DNA of 64,000 bases, taken from the NCBI RefSeq assembly GCF_030767025.1, contig NZ_JASITE010000003.1:62001-126000 (forward strand), given 5' to 3'. Source of the stretch: Nocardia sp. CC227C. Its GTDB lineage: Bacteria; Actinomycetota; Actinomycetes; Mycobacteriales; Mycobacteriaceae. Positions within the stretch are counted from its first letter, which is position 1, and the number at the start of each line of letters is the position of its first letter. Positions 8,715 to 16,047 of the stretch are shown here, one piece after another. A program made the position numbers and the translations under genes. The notes under the pieces are model-generated. The model was not told the DNA's origin and ran no database searches. It was given only the letters and a program-made list of their open reading frames with translations.

Positions 8715-9683
8715 TCAACGGGTTTCGTGCAAGGCGTGCCGGTCCATCCAGGTGGCGACGGCCGCGCCGATCTCGTGTGGGCGGTCCTCCGGGGCATGGT
8801 GCTTGGCGGGCGGGATCATGACCTTCTCCGCGCTCGCGAAGGTGGTCGCCGCCCAGTCGACGGCTGCCGCGGTGACGCCCTGGCCGTTCTCCAGGGCCAT
8901 GATCAGCTTCGGGAGTTCCGGTGTGCTCGCCAGGTAGCGGCCGTAGTTCTCGATGATCGCCACCACATCGGCGGGCTCGCCATCGAGCGGCAGCTCCCTG
9001 GGCCACGCCAGCAGGGGTTTGCGCGAGGCCGGTGTCGGATAGGGGGCGCGGTAGACATCATGGTCTTCCTCGGACAGATCCGTCACCTGTGCGGGCAGGT
9101 TGAATTCGATGAACATGTTCTCCTCCAACACCATTCGCTCGCCTTCGGTGCTGCGGTACTTGGCGAACAGCTCCCGGGCCTGCGGTGCCATGTCCTCGGC
9201 CCGGCCCGGCCGCAGGAAGGTCTCGATCACGGCGATGCCACGCACCCGGCCGGGATGGCGTGCGGCCCAATCCATACCGAGCGCACCGCCCCAGTCGTGG
9301 CCGACGATGATCACCTGATCGAGGTCGAGGGCGTCGAACCAGGCGTCGAGGTAGCGGGCATGGTCGGTGAAACGGTAGGGGCTGTCGGGTTTGCCGGAGT
9401 CGCCCATGCCGATCAGGTCCGGGGCCAGGACCCGGGTCTTGTCCGAGACATGCGGAATCACATTGCGCCACAGGTACGACGAGGTCGGGTTGCCGTGCAG
9501 GAATACGACGGGGATGTCGCCGGATCCGGTGTCGCTGTAGGAGATATAGGAGTCGAGCACATCGACGGTGTTCACGGCGGATGGTCCCTTCTCGGGTGGT
9601 GTCGCGCACGCCATGGTGGTGCCGGCGACGAGCGCCAGAGCGCCCGCCAGTCGCAGCAGTGATCGTCGGTTCAGCTGTTTCAT
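8715..9683 (-). CDS. Haloalkane dehalogenase-like alpha/beta hydrolase with Tat-type signal
   Basis: A 322-residue hydrolase. The N-terminus has twin arginines (NRRSLLRL, Arg6-Arg7), a hydrophobic stretch and an imperfect lipobox ending at Cys26 (TMAC), so it is probably Tat-exported and perhaps lipid-anchored. The core matches haloalkane dehalogenases of the DhaA/LinB type. Landmarks are HGNPTSSYLW with halide-binding Asn65, GHDWGG with nucleophile Asp130 and halide-binding Trp131, and VIETFLRP with Glu154 at the usual acid position. PPAKHHAPEDRP supplies the catalytic His (His295). Family members hydrolyse carbon-halogen bonds to alcohols, mostly in the cytoplasm, so the export signal is unusual. 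A MarR-like gene starts 14 bp upstream in the same direction and probably controls it. Confidence 0.85.
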   Translation of the reverse strand: MKQLNRRSLLRLAGALALVAGTTMACATPPEKGPSAVNTVDVLDSYISYSDTGSGDIPVVFLHGNPTSSYLWRNVIPHVSDKTRVLAPDLIGMGDSGKPDSPYRFTDHARYLDAWFDALDLDQVIIVGHDWGGALGMDWAARHPGRVRGIAVIETFLRPGRAEDMAPQARELFAKYRSTEGERMVLEENMFIEFNLPAQVTDLSEEDHDVYRAPYPTPASRKPLLAWPRELPLDGEPADVVAIIENYGRYLASTPELPKLIMALENGQGVTAAAVDWAATTFASAEKVMIPPAKHHAPEDRPHEIGAAVATWMDRHALHETR

Positions 9684-9697
9684 ATCGCGTCTTTCCC

Positions 9698-10141
9698 TCA
9701 GGCGCGGGCCAGTTCCTCGGCCATGCGGGTGGTGATGGTGGCAAGTACGCGGGCCGTGGTGTCCAAGTCCTCGGGCGCGACCGCGCCGTAGGCGGCCTGC
9801 ACGATCGCGCCGGACGCGGCGCGCACCTCGGCGGCCAGGGCCGTGCCCGCGTCGGTGACCTCGAGACGGTCATCGGTCGCGGTGCGCAGCAGACCCGCTT
9901 CGAGCAGGGCGGCCACGGCGTGGTCGACATCCGCGGGGTCCCACTGGGTCATGCCCGCGACGCGGACGCCGTGCCCGGTCCGCTCGACTGGCTGACCTGC
10001 GGCGACGGCCTGGTTCAGGGTGATCCACTGCTTCTCGTCGAGCGTGGTGCCGGCCAGCGCCCGGGCGAGGACCGCGGTGTGGTGCTTCTCGGCCTGGCCG
10101 ACGATCGACGGGGTCAAGGTGGCCGGGGTGGTGGTGCTCAT
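9698..10141 (-). CDS. MarR-like winged-helix regulator
   Basis: A 147-residue protein with the layout of a MarR dimer. An N-terminal helix (IVGQAEKHHTAVLARALAG) leads to a winged-helix core around TLDEKQWITLNQAVAAGQPVE, with WDPADVDHAVAALLEAGLLRTATDDRLEVTDAG as recognition helix plus wing. A long C-terminal dimerisation helix follows (DLDTTARVLATITTRMAEELARA). It is transcribed ahead of the haloalkane dehalogenase-like gene with a 14-bp gap and divergently from a TetR gene. The inverted repeat at 10188-10205 lies in the shared intergenic region and is a candidate operator for either regulator. Confidence 0.8.
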   Translation of the reverse strand: MSTTTPATLTPSIVGQAEKHHTAVLARALAGTTLDEKQWITLNQAVAAGQPVERTGHGVRVAGMTQWDPADVDHAVAALLEAGLLRTATDDRLEVTDAGTALAAEVRAASGAIVQAAYGAVAPEDLDTTARVLATITTRMAEELARA

Positions 10142-10187
10142 TCGCGATCTCCTCGATCGGGGTGCTCGTTGACGAGGTAGATTCTGA

Positions 10188-10205
10188 CACTAAGTCTCAT
10201 TAGTG
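10188..10205. promoter_or_regulatory. Inverted repeat between divergent MarR-like and TetR genes
   Basis: CACTAA-N6-TTAGTG forms a perfect 6-bp inverted repeat in an AT-richer patch of the 129-bp intergenic region. A direct repeat AGTATC (10210 and 10227) follows toward the TetR gene. The size and position suit an operator for one of the two flanking regulators; which one cannot be decided from sequence. Confidence 0.5.
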
Positions 10206-10270
10206 CGCAAGTATCATTTATGCCTGAGTATCTTTCGGTCCTGAGGTTCGTATCGCGTTAGGATTCCGGC

Positions 10271-10891
10271 ATGGCCACCGACGACCGCGCCCTGCCGCTG
10301 CGCGAACGCAAACGGATCCGCACCCGTCGCGCACTCGCCGACGCGGCACTGCGGCTGTTCACCGAAAAGGGCTTCGCCGCAACCACGGTGGAGGAGGTGG
10401 TGGACGCGGCCGAGGTCTCACGCAGCACCTTCTTCCGCGCGTTCCCCACCAAGGAAGACGTGGCGATCGAGGCCGAAACCGAACTCTGGACGAGCTATCT
10501 CGAAACGTTGGCCGACCGCGAACCCGCCGGACCGATCCTCGCCGGGCTGCGCGACGCGCTCATCGACACCGCGCTCGCGCTACCGCAGGACTGGGACCAG
10601 CGCTACGTCGCCACCCGGCGGCTGATCCTCACCGCGCCCAGCCTGCTCGGGCACGTCGGCTACACCCGTTCCGGCGTGCGGAAACAGATCGCCGCACAGC
10701 TCGCCGACACACTCGATCTTCCCGGCGACGACCTGCGCCCGCGCATCCTCGCCGAAATGACCACCGCCGCCTGGAGCATCGCCGGACGCGACTGGGTGGC
10801 CGCCGACGGCGACGGCGGTCGACCCGGCCTCCTCGACCGGCTGCGGGACGCCTTCACCGCCATCCCCGACGCCCTGCGATTGACGGCCTGA
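10271..10891 (+). CDS. TetR-family transcriptional regulator
   Basis: A 206-residue regulator with the canonical N-terminal helix-turn-helix: RKRIRTRRALADAALRLFTEKGFAATTVEEVVDAAEVSRSTFFRAFPTKED, in which STFFRAFPTK is the recognition-helix end. The C-terminal ligand domain contains WDQRYVATRRLILTAPSLLGH and a final RDAFTAIPDAL helix. It is divergent from the MarR-like/haloalkane dehalogenase pair and convergent with the epimerase gene, whose end lies 18 bp away. The ligand is unknown. Confidence 0.93.
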   Translation: MATDDRALPLRERKRIRTRRALADAALRLFTEKGFAATTVEEVVDAAEVSRSTFFRAFPTKEDVAIEAETELWTSYLETLADREPAGPILAGLRDALIDTALALPQDWDQRYVATRRLILTAPSLLGHVGYTRSGVRKQIAAQLADTLDLPGDDLRPRILAEMTTAAWSIAGRDWVAADGDGGRPGLLDRLRDAFTAIPDALRLTA

Positions 10892-10909
10892 CGGCCACGT
10901 TCGGGATGA

Positions 10910-11830
10910 TCAGATCCCGTCGCGCAGCGCCTGGACCCCGTCGCGGAAGCTGGGATACCGAGGCTTCCAGCCCAGGTCCGCCTTCGCCTTGGCGTTGGAC
11001 ACCCGCACGGACGTATCGATCATGAGGGTCGCGAGGTACGGAGCCGCCATCCGGATTACCCACTTCGGGATCCTGCGGGGCGGACCGGTGCGCCCGGCGC
11101 GGGCATGTGCGGTGAACATCTCGCCCCAGGTCGCCGGTGTGTCGTCGACGATGTTGTAGGCCCGTCCGGCGCTGCCGGACTCCATGGCGGCGACCGTGGC
11201 CGCGGCGGCGTCGGCCAGGTGGATCCATGCCATGGTGCCGCCGCCGTCTCGGGGGACCGGCAGGGTGCGCGCCCGCAGCGCCCGGATGAAACTCTGGGAG
11301 CCGGACAGTCCGTAGAAGGCGCCGTAGCGCAGCGCGATCCCGTCGATGCCGTCGGCGTCGAACACCTGCTGCTCGGTCGAATCGAGTGCCGCCACAATGG
11401 GATCGGTCTTGTCTCCGCGTTGCAGACCGAATGGATCGCGTTCGGTCAGCGGCCGGGAGCCGTGGTCGGTGTAGCCGTATCCGGGCACCATGGACTGGGT
11501 CAGGAATCGGCGTGCGCCGATCGCGTCGGCCGCCTGCAGCAGATGCGCCGTACCGGTGACCCGCAGCCGATTGGTCAGGTCCAGATCCCGGTACCTGGCC
11601 GGTGTCTTGCGCAGCGCGGTGAGCTGGTGGATGACGACATCCGCCGAGAGACCCTGCACGGCGCGCAGCAGTCCGTCCCGGTCGAGCACGTCGGCCACCA
11701 CGATGCGGGCGTTCGGAATGTTCACCGCGGAATCCCGACTCACCGCGAGCACCTCATGGCCGCTCGCGTGCAGGGCCGCCACCAAGGGGCGGCCGATCGC
11801 GCCCGTAGCACCGGCGATCACAACTTTCAC
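10910..11830 (-). CDS. NAD-dependent epimerase/dehydratase family protein
   Basis: A 306-residue extended short-chain dehydrogenase. The N-terminal Rossmann motif is VIAGATGAIGRPLVAALHASGHEV, with a GxxGxxG nucleotide loop. The Ser/Tyr-Lys region is atypical: FLTQSMVPGYGYTDHG replaces a clean YxxxK, as in atypical SDR members that are reductases or NAD-binding proteins. The C-terminus (WGEMFTAHARAGRTGPPRRIPKWVIR ... KADLGWKPRYPSFRDGVQAL) matches nucleoside-sugar epimerase-like proteins. The GTG at 11830 has a strong GAAGAGGA site just upstream. The start overlaps, as GTGA, the stop codon of a relic reading frame (11827-11934), so it was once coupled to a now-deleted upstream gene. Confidence 0.85.
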   Translation of the reverse strand: MKVVIAGATGAIGRPLVAALHASGHEVLAVSRDSAVNIPNARIVVADVLDRDGLLRAVQGLSADVVIHQLTALRKTPARYRDLDLTNRLRVTGTAHLLQAADAIGARRFLTQSMVPGYGYTDHGSRPLTERDPFGLQRGDKTDPIVAALDSTEQQVFDADGIDGIALRYGAFYGLSGSQSFIRALRARTLPVPRDGGGTMAWIHLADAAAATVAAMESGSAGRAYNIVDDTPATWGEMFTAHARAGRTGPPRRIPKWVIRMAAPYLATLMIDTSVRVSNAKAKADLGWKPRYPSFRDGVQALRDGI

Positions 11831-11934
11831 GATGATGTCCTCTTCAATATCCGTATCCGGGTGAGCAGTGCGGCGGCGATCACGGACACCGACCCGAGCA
11901 GCCACGGGTCGGAACCGTTACCACCGTCGCCACC
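11827..11934 (-). pseudogene. C-terminal relic of a deleted membrane-protein gene
   Basis: In the frame ending with the TGA at 11829-11827 there are 35 codons reading ...GSDPWLLGSVSVIAAALLTRIRILKRTSS. This is a hydrophobic helix followed by a basic tail, as at the end of a small membrane protein. The stop overlaps the epimerase GTG as GTGA, the usual sign of an authentic operon neighbour. The rest of the gene is missing; upstream of it the sequence belongs to the truncated NAD(P)-binding gene at 11880-12026. Confidence 0.4.
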
Positions 11935-12026
11935 GCGATGCGCCCGTGTGCGGGAATGCGCCGGGCGGCCTGACCGGCCAGCAATCGTCCGGTGGGCCCA
12001 TTGGCCCCGACAACGATGATCCGCAT
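11880..12026 (-). pseudogene. Truncated NAD(P)-binding (SDR-like) gene fragment
   Basis: A 48-codon frame starts MRIIVVGANGPTGRLLAGQAA, the exact first strand, GxxGxxG loop and helix of an NAD(P)H-binding SDR-like oxidoreductase. It then loses homology at RRIPAHG and stops after about 20 unrelated residues. It begins 7 bp after the stop of the flavoprotein gene. A real family member would be 200-300 residues, so nearly all of it is deleted. Confidence 0.6.
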
Positions 12027-12033
12027 GACGCGG

Positions 12034-13242
12034 TCATCCCTCGGACGAGCCGGTGCCGGCACGGGTTGCCTTGCGGGTGGCGCGGCCGCCCTTGGACAGC
12101 TGGACCGGGAGTTTCACGTAGCGGCTCATCTTGGCGGCGAGCGGTGGGGTGCTGCTGACCTGTTCCTTGTAGAAGGCGGCGACCTTGCCGGTGAGGTACC
12201 ACCGGTTCGGGGTGTCGTCGGCCTTGGTGAACTGGATGACCGCGTCGCGGCGGCCGAGGCTCACCGGCTGGTGGAAGTAGCCGAAGCGCAAGGGCTTCAC
12301 CTTCTTCCCACGCAGTAGCCGGGCGATGACCGTGGCGGTGTAGTCGGCGGTGACCACGCCGCTCTGGCAGGTGCCGTGAATCTGTCCCCAGGGCTGCCGC
12401 ACCAGCGCGGCGTCTCCGATGGCGTGGATATCGGGGTGGGACTCGGAGCGCAACGTGGGATCGGTGATGATGAGTCCTCGTGCGTCGGTGGATATTCCGG
12501 CGCGGGTGGCCAGAGACGACACTCGTACGCCGGTGGTCCACAGGGTCAGATCGGAGCCGAGGTTGACACCGGTGTCCAGGCCGACGGCGGTGGGCAGCAC
12601 CTTGGTGGCCTTCACACCGACCATGCGGACGACGCCGAGACGGTCCAGCACACGATTGAGGTGAGCACGGGCCTTGACGCCCATCATGGCACCGGGCTCG
12701 CCGGAGCTGACCAGGGTGACGGTCAGTTCCGGGTACGCCTCGGCGATTTCGGCGGCCGCCTCGATACCGGTGAGCCCACCCCCGCAGACGGTGACCGCGC
12801 CGCGCGCGGCGTTGATCTCGGGCAGTCGCTGGGAGAACAGGCGTGCGGCGCGGGGATCGTCGAGGGTCCAGGCGTGCTCCGCCGCGCCGGGCACCATGCT
12901 GGTGTCGGCGGCGCTGCCGAGCGCGTAGACCAGGGTGTCGTAGCGCAGGACCGCTCGATCGTCGAGGGTGACGACCTTGGCGGCGGTGTCGATGGCGGTG
13001 GCCGAGGCTCGATGGAACTCCACGCCGGTGCCCGCCAGCAGGTCCGGGATCTGATAGTCGGTCAGTTCCTGCCCCGCGGCGACCTGGTGCATGCGCAGCC
13101 GCTCGGTGAAGCGGGACGAGGGATTCACCACGGTGATGCGGGTGTTCAGCTTGCGGGTGTAGCGGGCCAGCCGGGCGGTCGCGATCAGGCCGGTGTAGCC
13201 GGCGCCGAGGACGACGATCTCGTGGGCGGTGTGGGTGTTCAT
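12034..13242 (-). CDS. FAD-dependent oxidoreductase, type II NADH dehydrogenase-like
   Basis: A 402-residue flavoprotein of the pyridine-nucleotide-disulphide oxidoreductase fold. The FAD-binding motif is HEIVVLGAGYTGLIATARLARY at the N-terminus. A second GxGxxG for NAD(P)H is AVTVCGGGLTGIEAAAEIAE, and the C-terminal FAD motif is HPDIHAIGDAALV. The RFTERLRMHQVAAG and WTTGVRV segments match the NDH-2-like group common beside SDR genes in actinobacteria. It lacks a clear C-terminal membrane anchor. The ATG at 13242 has AGGAAG 8 bp upstream. It probably headed an operon with the now-deleted NAD(P)-binding gene and the epimerase. Confidence 0.88.
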   Translation of the reverse strand: MNTHTAHEIVVLGAGYTGLIATARLARYTRKLNTRITVVNPSSRFTERLRMHQVAAGQELTDYQIPDLLAGTGVEFHRASATAIDTAAKVVTLDDRAVLRYDTLVYALGSAADTSMVPGAAEHAWTLDDPRAARLFSQRLPEINAARGAVTVCGGGLTGIEAAAEIAEAYPELTVTLVSSGEPGAMMGVKARAHLNRVLDRLGVVRMVGVKATKVLPTAVGLDTGVNLGSDLTLWTTGVRVSSLATRAGISTDARGLIITDPTLRSESHPDIHAIGDAALVRQPWGQIHGTCQSGVVTADYTATVIARLLRGKKVKPLRFGYFHQPVSLGRRDAVIQFTKADDTPNRWYLTGKVAAFYKEQVSSTPPLAAKMSRYVKLPVQLSKGGRATRKATRAGTGSSEG

Positions 13243-13333
13243 CGCGGGCTTCCTGTCGGTCGTTCGCTGGAGTCGGCTATGGGACAAGGCAGCCCGGCAG
13301 AGTGTGACAGTCCGAGAATGTGACTCGGGTCAC

Positions 13334-13879
13334 TCAGACGGGCGCGTAGGTCAGGTTCAGCACGCCGGAGGCGAGGGCGGTCGACCGCACGAGGGTCAGC
13401 GGCGCTTCGGGGGTTCCGGCGGGGAACAATCGCGCGCCGCCGCCGAGCACCAGGGGGTGGATCAACAGGCGGAGTTCGTCGAGCAGGTTCGCTGCCAGTA
13501 GCGCGCGGACGAGGCTGATGCTGCCCTGGAGCAGGATGGTCCTTCCCGGCTGGCGCGCGAGTTCGGTGGTCGCGGCGATCAGGTCGCCGTCGAGCAGCGT
13601 GGTGTTGTGCCAGTCCGGCTTGTCGATCGCGGTGGAGGCGACGACCTTCCGCATGCCATTGATGGTGTCGGCCATCGGTCCGGTCCGATCCGGCCAGGCG
13701 GCGGCGAACGTCTCATAGGTGACGCGCCCCATGAGCAGCGTGTCGGCTTCGGAATACCACTGGCCGACAAGGTGATCCATCTCGTCGTCGTGATACGGCA
13801 GATGCCATTTCTCCGGTGCCTCCACGACGCCGTCGAGCGTGATGAACAGCCCGGCGACGAGCGTGCGTGTGGATTCCAT
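13334..13879 (-). CDS. Dihydrofolate reductase-family protein (RibD C-terminal fold)
   Basis: A 181-residue protein with the RibD_C/DHFR-like fold. It begins LVAGLFITLDGVVEAPEKWHLPY, followed by the DTLLMGRVTYETFAAAWPDR cofactor region. Later come ILLQGSISLVRALLAANLLDELRLLIHPLVLGGGARLF and a final strand ending in the last residues. Such proteins are annotated as putative reductases but most have no proven substrate. The ATG at 13879 follows an AAAGGGA ribosome site; the frame upstream has no coding character. It is divergent from the membrane protein at 14018 across the operator-like element at 13981-14022. Confidence 0.88.
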   Translation of the reverse strand: MESTRTLVAGLFITLDGVVEAPEKWHLPYHDDEMDHLVGQWYSEADTLLMGRVTYETFAAAWPDRTGPMADTINGMRKVVASTAIDKPDWHNTTLLDGDLIAATTELARQPGRTILLQGSISLVRALLAANLLDELRLLIHPLVLGGGARLFPAGTPEAPLTLVRSTALASGVLNLTYAPV

Positions 13880-13980
13880 GGTTTCCCTTTCGCATGGGAC
13901 ATCGAGCCTCGGTGGTCGTCCGAGGCCGTGCCGGTGGGTGCGGAGGATGATTCGCCGAGGAGCGGCGGGCACACCCGAAG

Positions 13981-14022
13981 ATAGTGCCATAATGGAATAG
14001 TGTCAATCTGGAATTACATGCG
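13981..14022. promoter_or_regulatory. Putative MarR operator, copy A
   Basis: These 42 bp match 14581-14622 at 32 of 42 positions with no gap, exactly 600 bp apart. The shared core is AATGGAAT, then TGT, then AATCTGG. TGGAAT is directly repeated inside the element (13993 and 14009). The element covers the start region of the membrane protein gene; a CAATCT at 14004-14009 could be its -10, placing transcription start about at the ATG. Confidence 0.6.
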
Positions 14023-14584
14023 AGATGCCAAAGCTCGCCTTCCGCTCATCGCGTCCGGCAGCTATGCCGCCCTCGCGACGGTGGTCTTCTGCACCATGCT
14101 CGCGGAGACGGTCTTCCTCTATCCGAACTACTTTCACGACATTCCGAACTCGCTGGTGGTGGCCGACGAGTTCACCGCTGTGGTGTCGGTCGGCAGTGTG
14201 ATGCGGCCACTCGGCGCGGCCCTGACCCTGGCCGCGGTCGTGGCGGTCGCGGTCGGCCTGTGGGCCGGGCAGGCCCGGTTGTGGCTGCTTGCCTCACTGC
14301 TGTCGCTGGTATCGGGACTCGCCCTGCTGTCGATGCTCTACCTGTGGCCTCGCTGGACGATCCTGTTCGACGATCGCGCCCGGTACACGATCGACGAACT
14401 GAGCCGCACGGCTCGGGAGATCGAGAGCGCCCATGCGGTCCGCCTGGCCCTCGGTGCTCTCACCGCGCTGCTCGCGGTGATCGCGGCGCTGCGGACCTAT
14501 CGGAACCGGATTCTGGAGACCGCGGGAACGGGCGGGCCTCGAACCGTGGCGTGCCAACCGACGGAAGGCGGGCCCGAAAAGTAG
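14018..14584 (+). CDS. Four-helix membrane protein of unknown function
   Basis: A 188-residue protein with four predicted transmembrane helices (GSYAALATVVFCTMLAETVFLY; AALTLAAVVAVAVGLWAG; LWLLASLLSLVSGLALLSMLYLW; VRLALGALTALLAVIAAL). A polar loop lies between helices 1 and 2 and a basic C-terminal tail follows. The overall shape resembles DUF1772/anthrone-oxygenase-like proteins, but I do not see a diagnostic motif. The frame can start at a GTG at 14000. I prefer the ATG at 14018 because the operator-like element spans 13981-14022 and would otherwise lie inside the coding region. The copy of that element upstream of the MarR gene indicates shared control. Confidence 0.7.
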   Translation: MRDAKARLPLIASGSYAALATVVFCTMLAETVFLYPNYFHDIPNSLVVADEFTAVVSVGSVMRPLGAALTLAAVVAVAVGLWAGQARLWLLASLLSLVSGLALLSMLYLWPRWTILFDDRARYTIDELSRTAREIESAHAVRLALGALTALLAVIAALRTYRNRILETAGTGGPRTVACQPTEGGPEK

Positions 14585-14622
14585 TCCCAGAATGGAATTA
14601 TGTTAATCTGGCATCAAATCCG
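14581..14622. promoter_or_regulatory. Putative MarR operator, copy B
   Basis: The second copy of the element at 13981-14022, located 50 bp upstream of the MarR gene start. It contains an inverted repeat CCAGA (14587) / TCTGG (14607) and a good -10-like TAATCT at 14604-14609 aligned with CAATCT in copy A. This fits autoregulation by the MarR protein at 14672. Confidence 0.6.
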
Positions 14623-14671
14623 GCGCTGCGCGAGGCAGCCCATCGGCCGGTGACCAGATCGAGGATCGCAG

Positions 14672-15094
14672 ATGTCATCACGCCCGCGTGTCGAGTCGAA
14701 TATCCGCGCCCTGATCACAGGGGGCGTGCTGCACAATCACGCCGTGGCTCAACGGCTCGGCCTGCACGTCATCGACCTGCAGGCCCTGAACCTGCTGGCG
14801 ATCGCGGGCGGCAGCATGGCGCCGTCCGCGCTGGCCGCGGCGATGCATACGCCCCGATCATCGGTCTCGCGCATCGTGCGACGCCTCGGGGAAGCCGGCT
14901 ACGTGCACCGGCGCGAGTCGCCCACCGACCGCCGGAGCGTGACCGTCGAGCTCGACCACGAGCGCCTCGCGGACGTGACGGCGGAGTACCGGCAGCAATC
15001 CGATCGGCTGGCCCGTGTGCTCGCGGGCTTCGATGACGACGAGGTGGCGGTGATCGTGAGGTTTCTCGACGCGGTGCTCGATCGCGCGCCCTAG
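14672..15094 (+). CDS. MarR-family transcriptional regulator
   Basis: A 140-residue regulator with a typical MarR core. LHVIDLQALNLLAIAGGSMAPSALAAAMHTPRSSVSRIVRRLGEAGYVHRRESPTDRRSVTVEL contains the recognition helix (PRSSVSRIVRRL) and the DxRxxxV wing. The final helix (DDEVAVIVRFLDAVLDRA) would form the dimer interface. It lies downstream of the membrane protein gene in the same direction, and both are preceded by the same operator-like element. The simplest model is a self-repressed regulator that also controls the membrane protein. Confidence 0.92.
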   Translation: MSSRPRVESNIRALITGGVLHNHAVAQRLGLHVIDLQALNLLAIAGGSMAPSALAAAMHTPRSSVSRIVRRLGEAGYVHRRESPTDRRSVTVELDHERLADVTAEYRQQSDRLARVLAGFDDDEVAVIVRFLDAVLDRAP

Positions 15095-15240
15095 ATGTGG
15101 ATCCGCTCGACTTCCCGGACTCGATCCGCTTGTGCGAATGTGGCCGCGGCCCAGTCGATTCCCTCCGCCGCAGCGCTGGTCCCCGCCGCCTCGTTCGAAA
15201 TGGAATTACTTGCGTGGAGCGATTCCCGGTGCCCGAGCAC
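15091..15240 (-). pseudogene. C-terminal relic of a haloalkane dehalogenase-like hydrolase
   Basis: The minus-strand frame ending at 15091 reads VPAVLGHRES ... AAAEGIDWAAATFAQADRV. It aligns with the C-terminal part of the hydrolase at 8715-9683 (LPKLIMALEN ... TAAAVDWAATTFASAEKV), with clear nucleotide similarity over the DWAA(A/T)TF stretch. Nothing upstream continues the hydrolase, the catalytic His region is missing, and the stop overlaps the MarR stop codon on the other strand. I read it as a decayed duplicate; the left limit of the relic is approximate. Confidence 0.4.
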
Positions 15241-15319
15241 CGCCGGGACCGACGAGCTGGCTGCGGCGATGAACCTGATCGACACTGTCCCGCATGGATT
15301 CGCCTAGGGCGCAACAGGT

Positions 15320-15917
15320 TCAGATCTGGGTCAAATGGATCGAGGTTGTCGCGGTGAGCTGGTTGTATTTTCGTTTCACCACTTCGAACCGGCTGCCGGG
15401 CGCGAACAGGACCTCGTTCTCGCCCGGCCTCCTGGAGTATTCGCCGATCTGCTTGCCATGCTTGGAGGCGATCCGGAAGCGCACCGCGCCGGTGAAGGTT
15501 CCGTTTTTGGTAGAGGTACTCAGAAACGCCGTCTCTTCGATGACGTTGCCGAGCCGATAACGGGCGAGCACCGCGGGCGGCAACTCGGTCCCTCGATAGA
15601 CCGTTCCCGTGTAGTCGGGCAGCTTGGTCAACGCCGCGCGAAGCGCTTCGACTTTGTCGCGGGTCAGCTGATCGAGGCGTCCGGCCCGCAGCGCCTCGTT
15701 CAGTCGAGAGAATTCCGGGCCCGAATAGGAGTCCAGTGCGAAGAGATCGTGCTCGGTGAGGCGGCTGGCGGTCGGCAGCGCTCGTATCGCGTGCCACATT
15801 CTCGAGCGTGCTGGCGAACGCTTTTGTGATTCGGGAATGCTCCGCCCCCGCGTCGTGGGTGGCCGTACGGAGCGGCTCGACGATCCGCTCACGAACGATC
15901 CGGCGCAGTCGACTCAC
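15320..15917 (-). pseudogene. ADP-ribosyltransferase (ART-fold) gene with an apparent frameshift
   Basis: The C-terminal ~165 codons encode an arginine-type ADP-ribosyltransferase domain. It has TGTVYRGTELPP (NAD-binding Arg motif), ETAFLSTSTKN (STS motif) and GENEVLFAPGSRFEV (Glu-x-Glu-like catalytic motif with Glu in NEVLF). The only good ribosome site (GAGGAG before a GTG at 15917) opens a different frame, reading VSRLRRIVRERIVEPLRTATHDAGAEHSRITKAFASTLENVARDT. The two coding-like stretches meet near 15785-15810, implying a one-base shift there. The joined protein would be about 199 residues. It has no signal peptide. It could be a real frameshift mutation, programmed frameshifting or a sequencing error. 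Confidence 0.65.
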
Positions 15918-16047
15918 CCAATTCTCCTCGGCCGAACTTCCCCGGCCGAGACATCGTAGGGCCGGCTGTGCCCTCGGCGAGCCGCCGGTGATCTGCACCT
16001 CTCGGATGTGCACCTCCGCGCCCGGCCTGGCTGGCTCGAGGACACAC

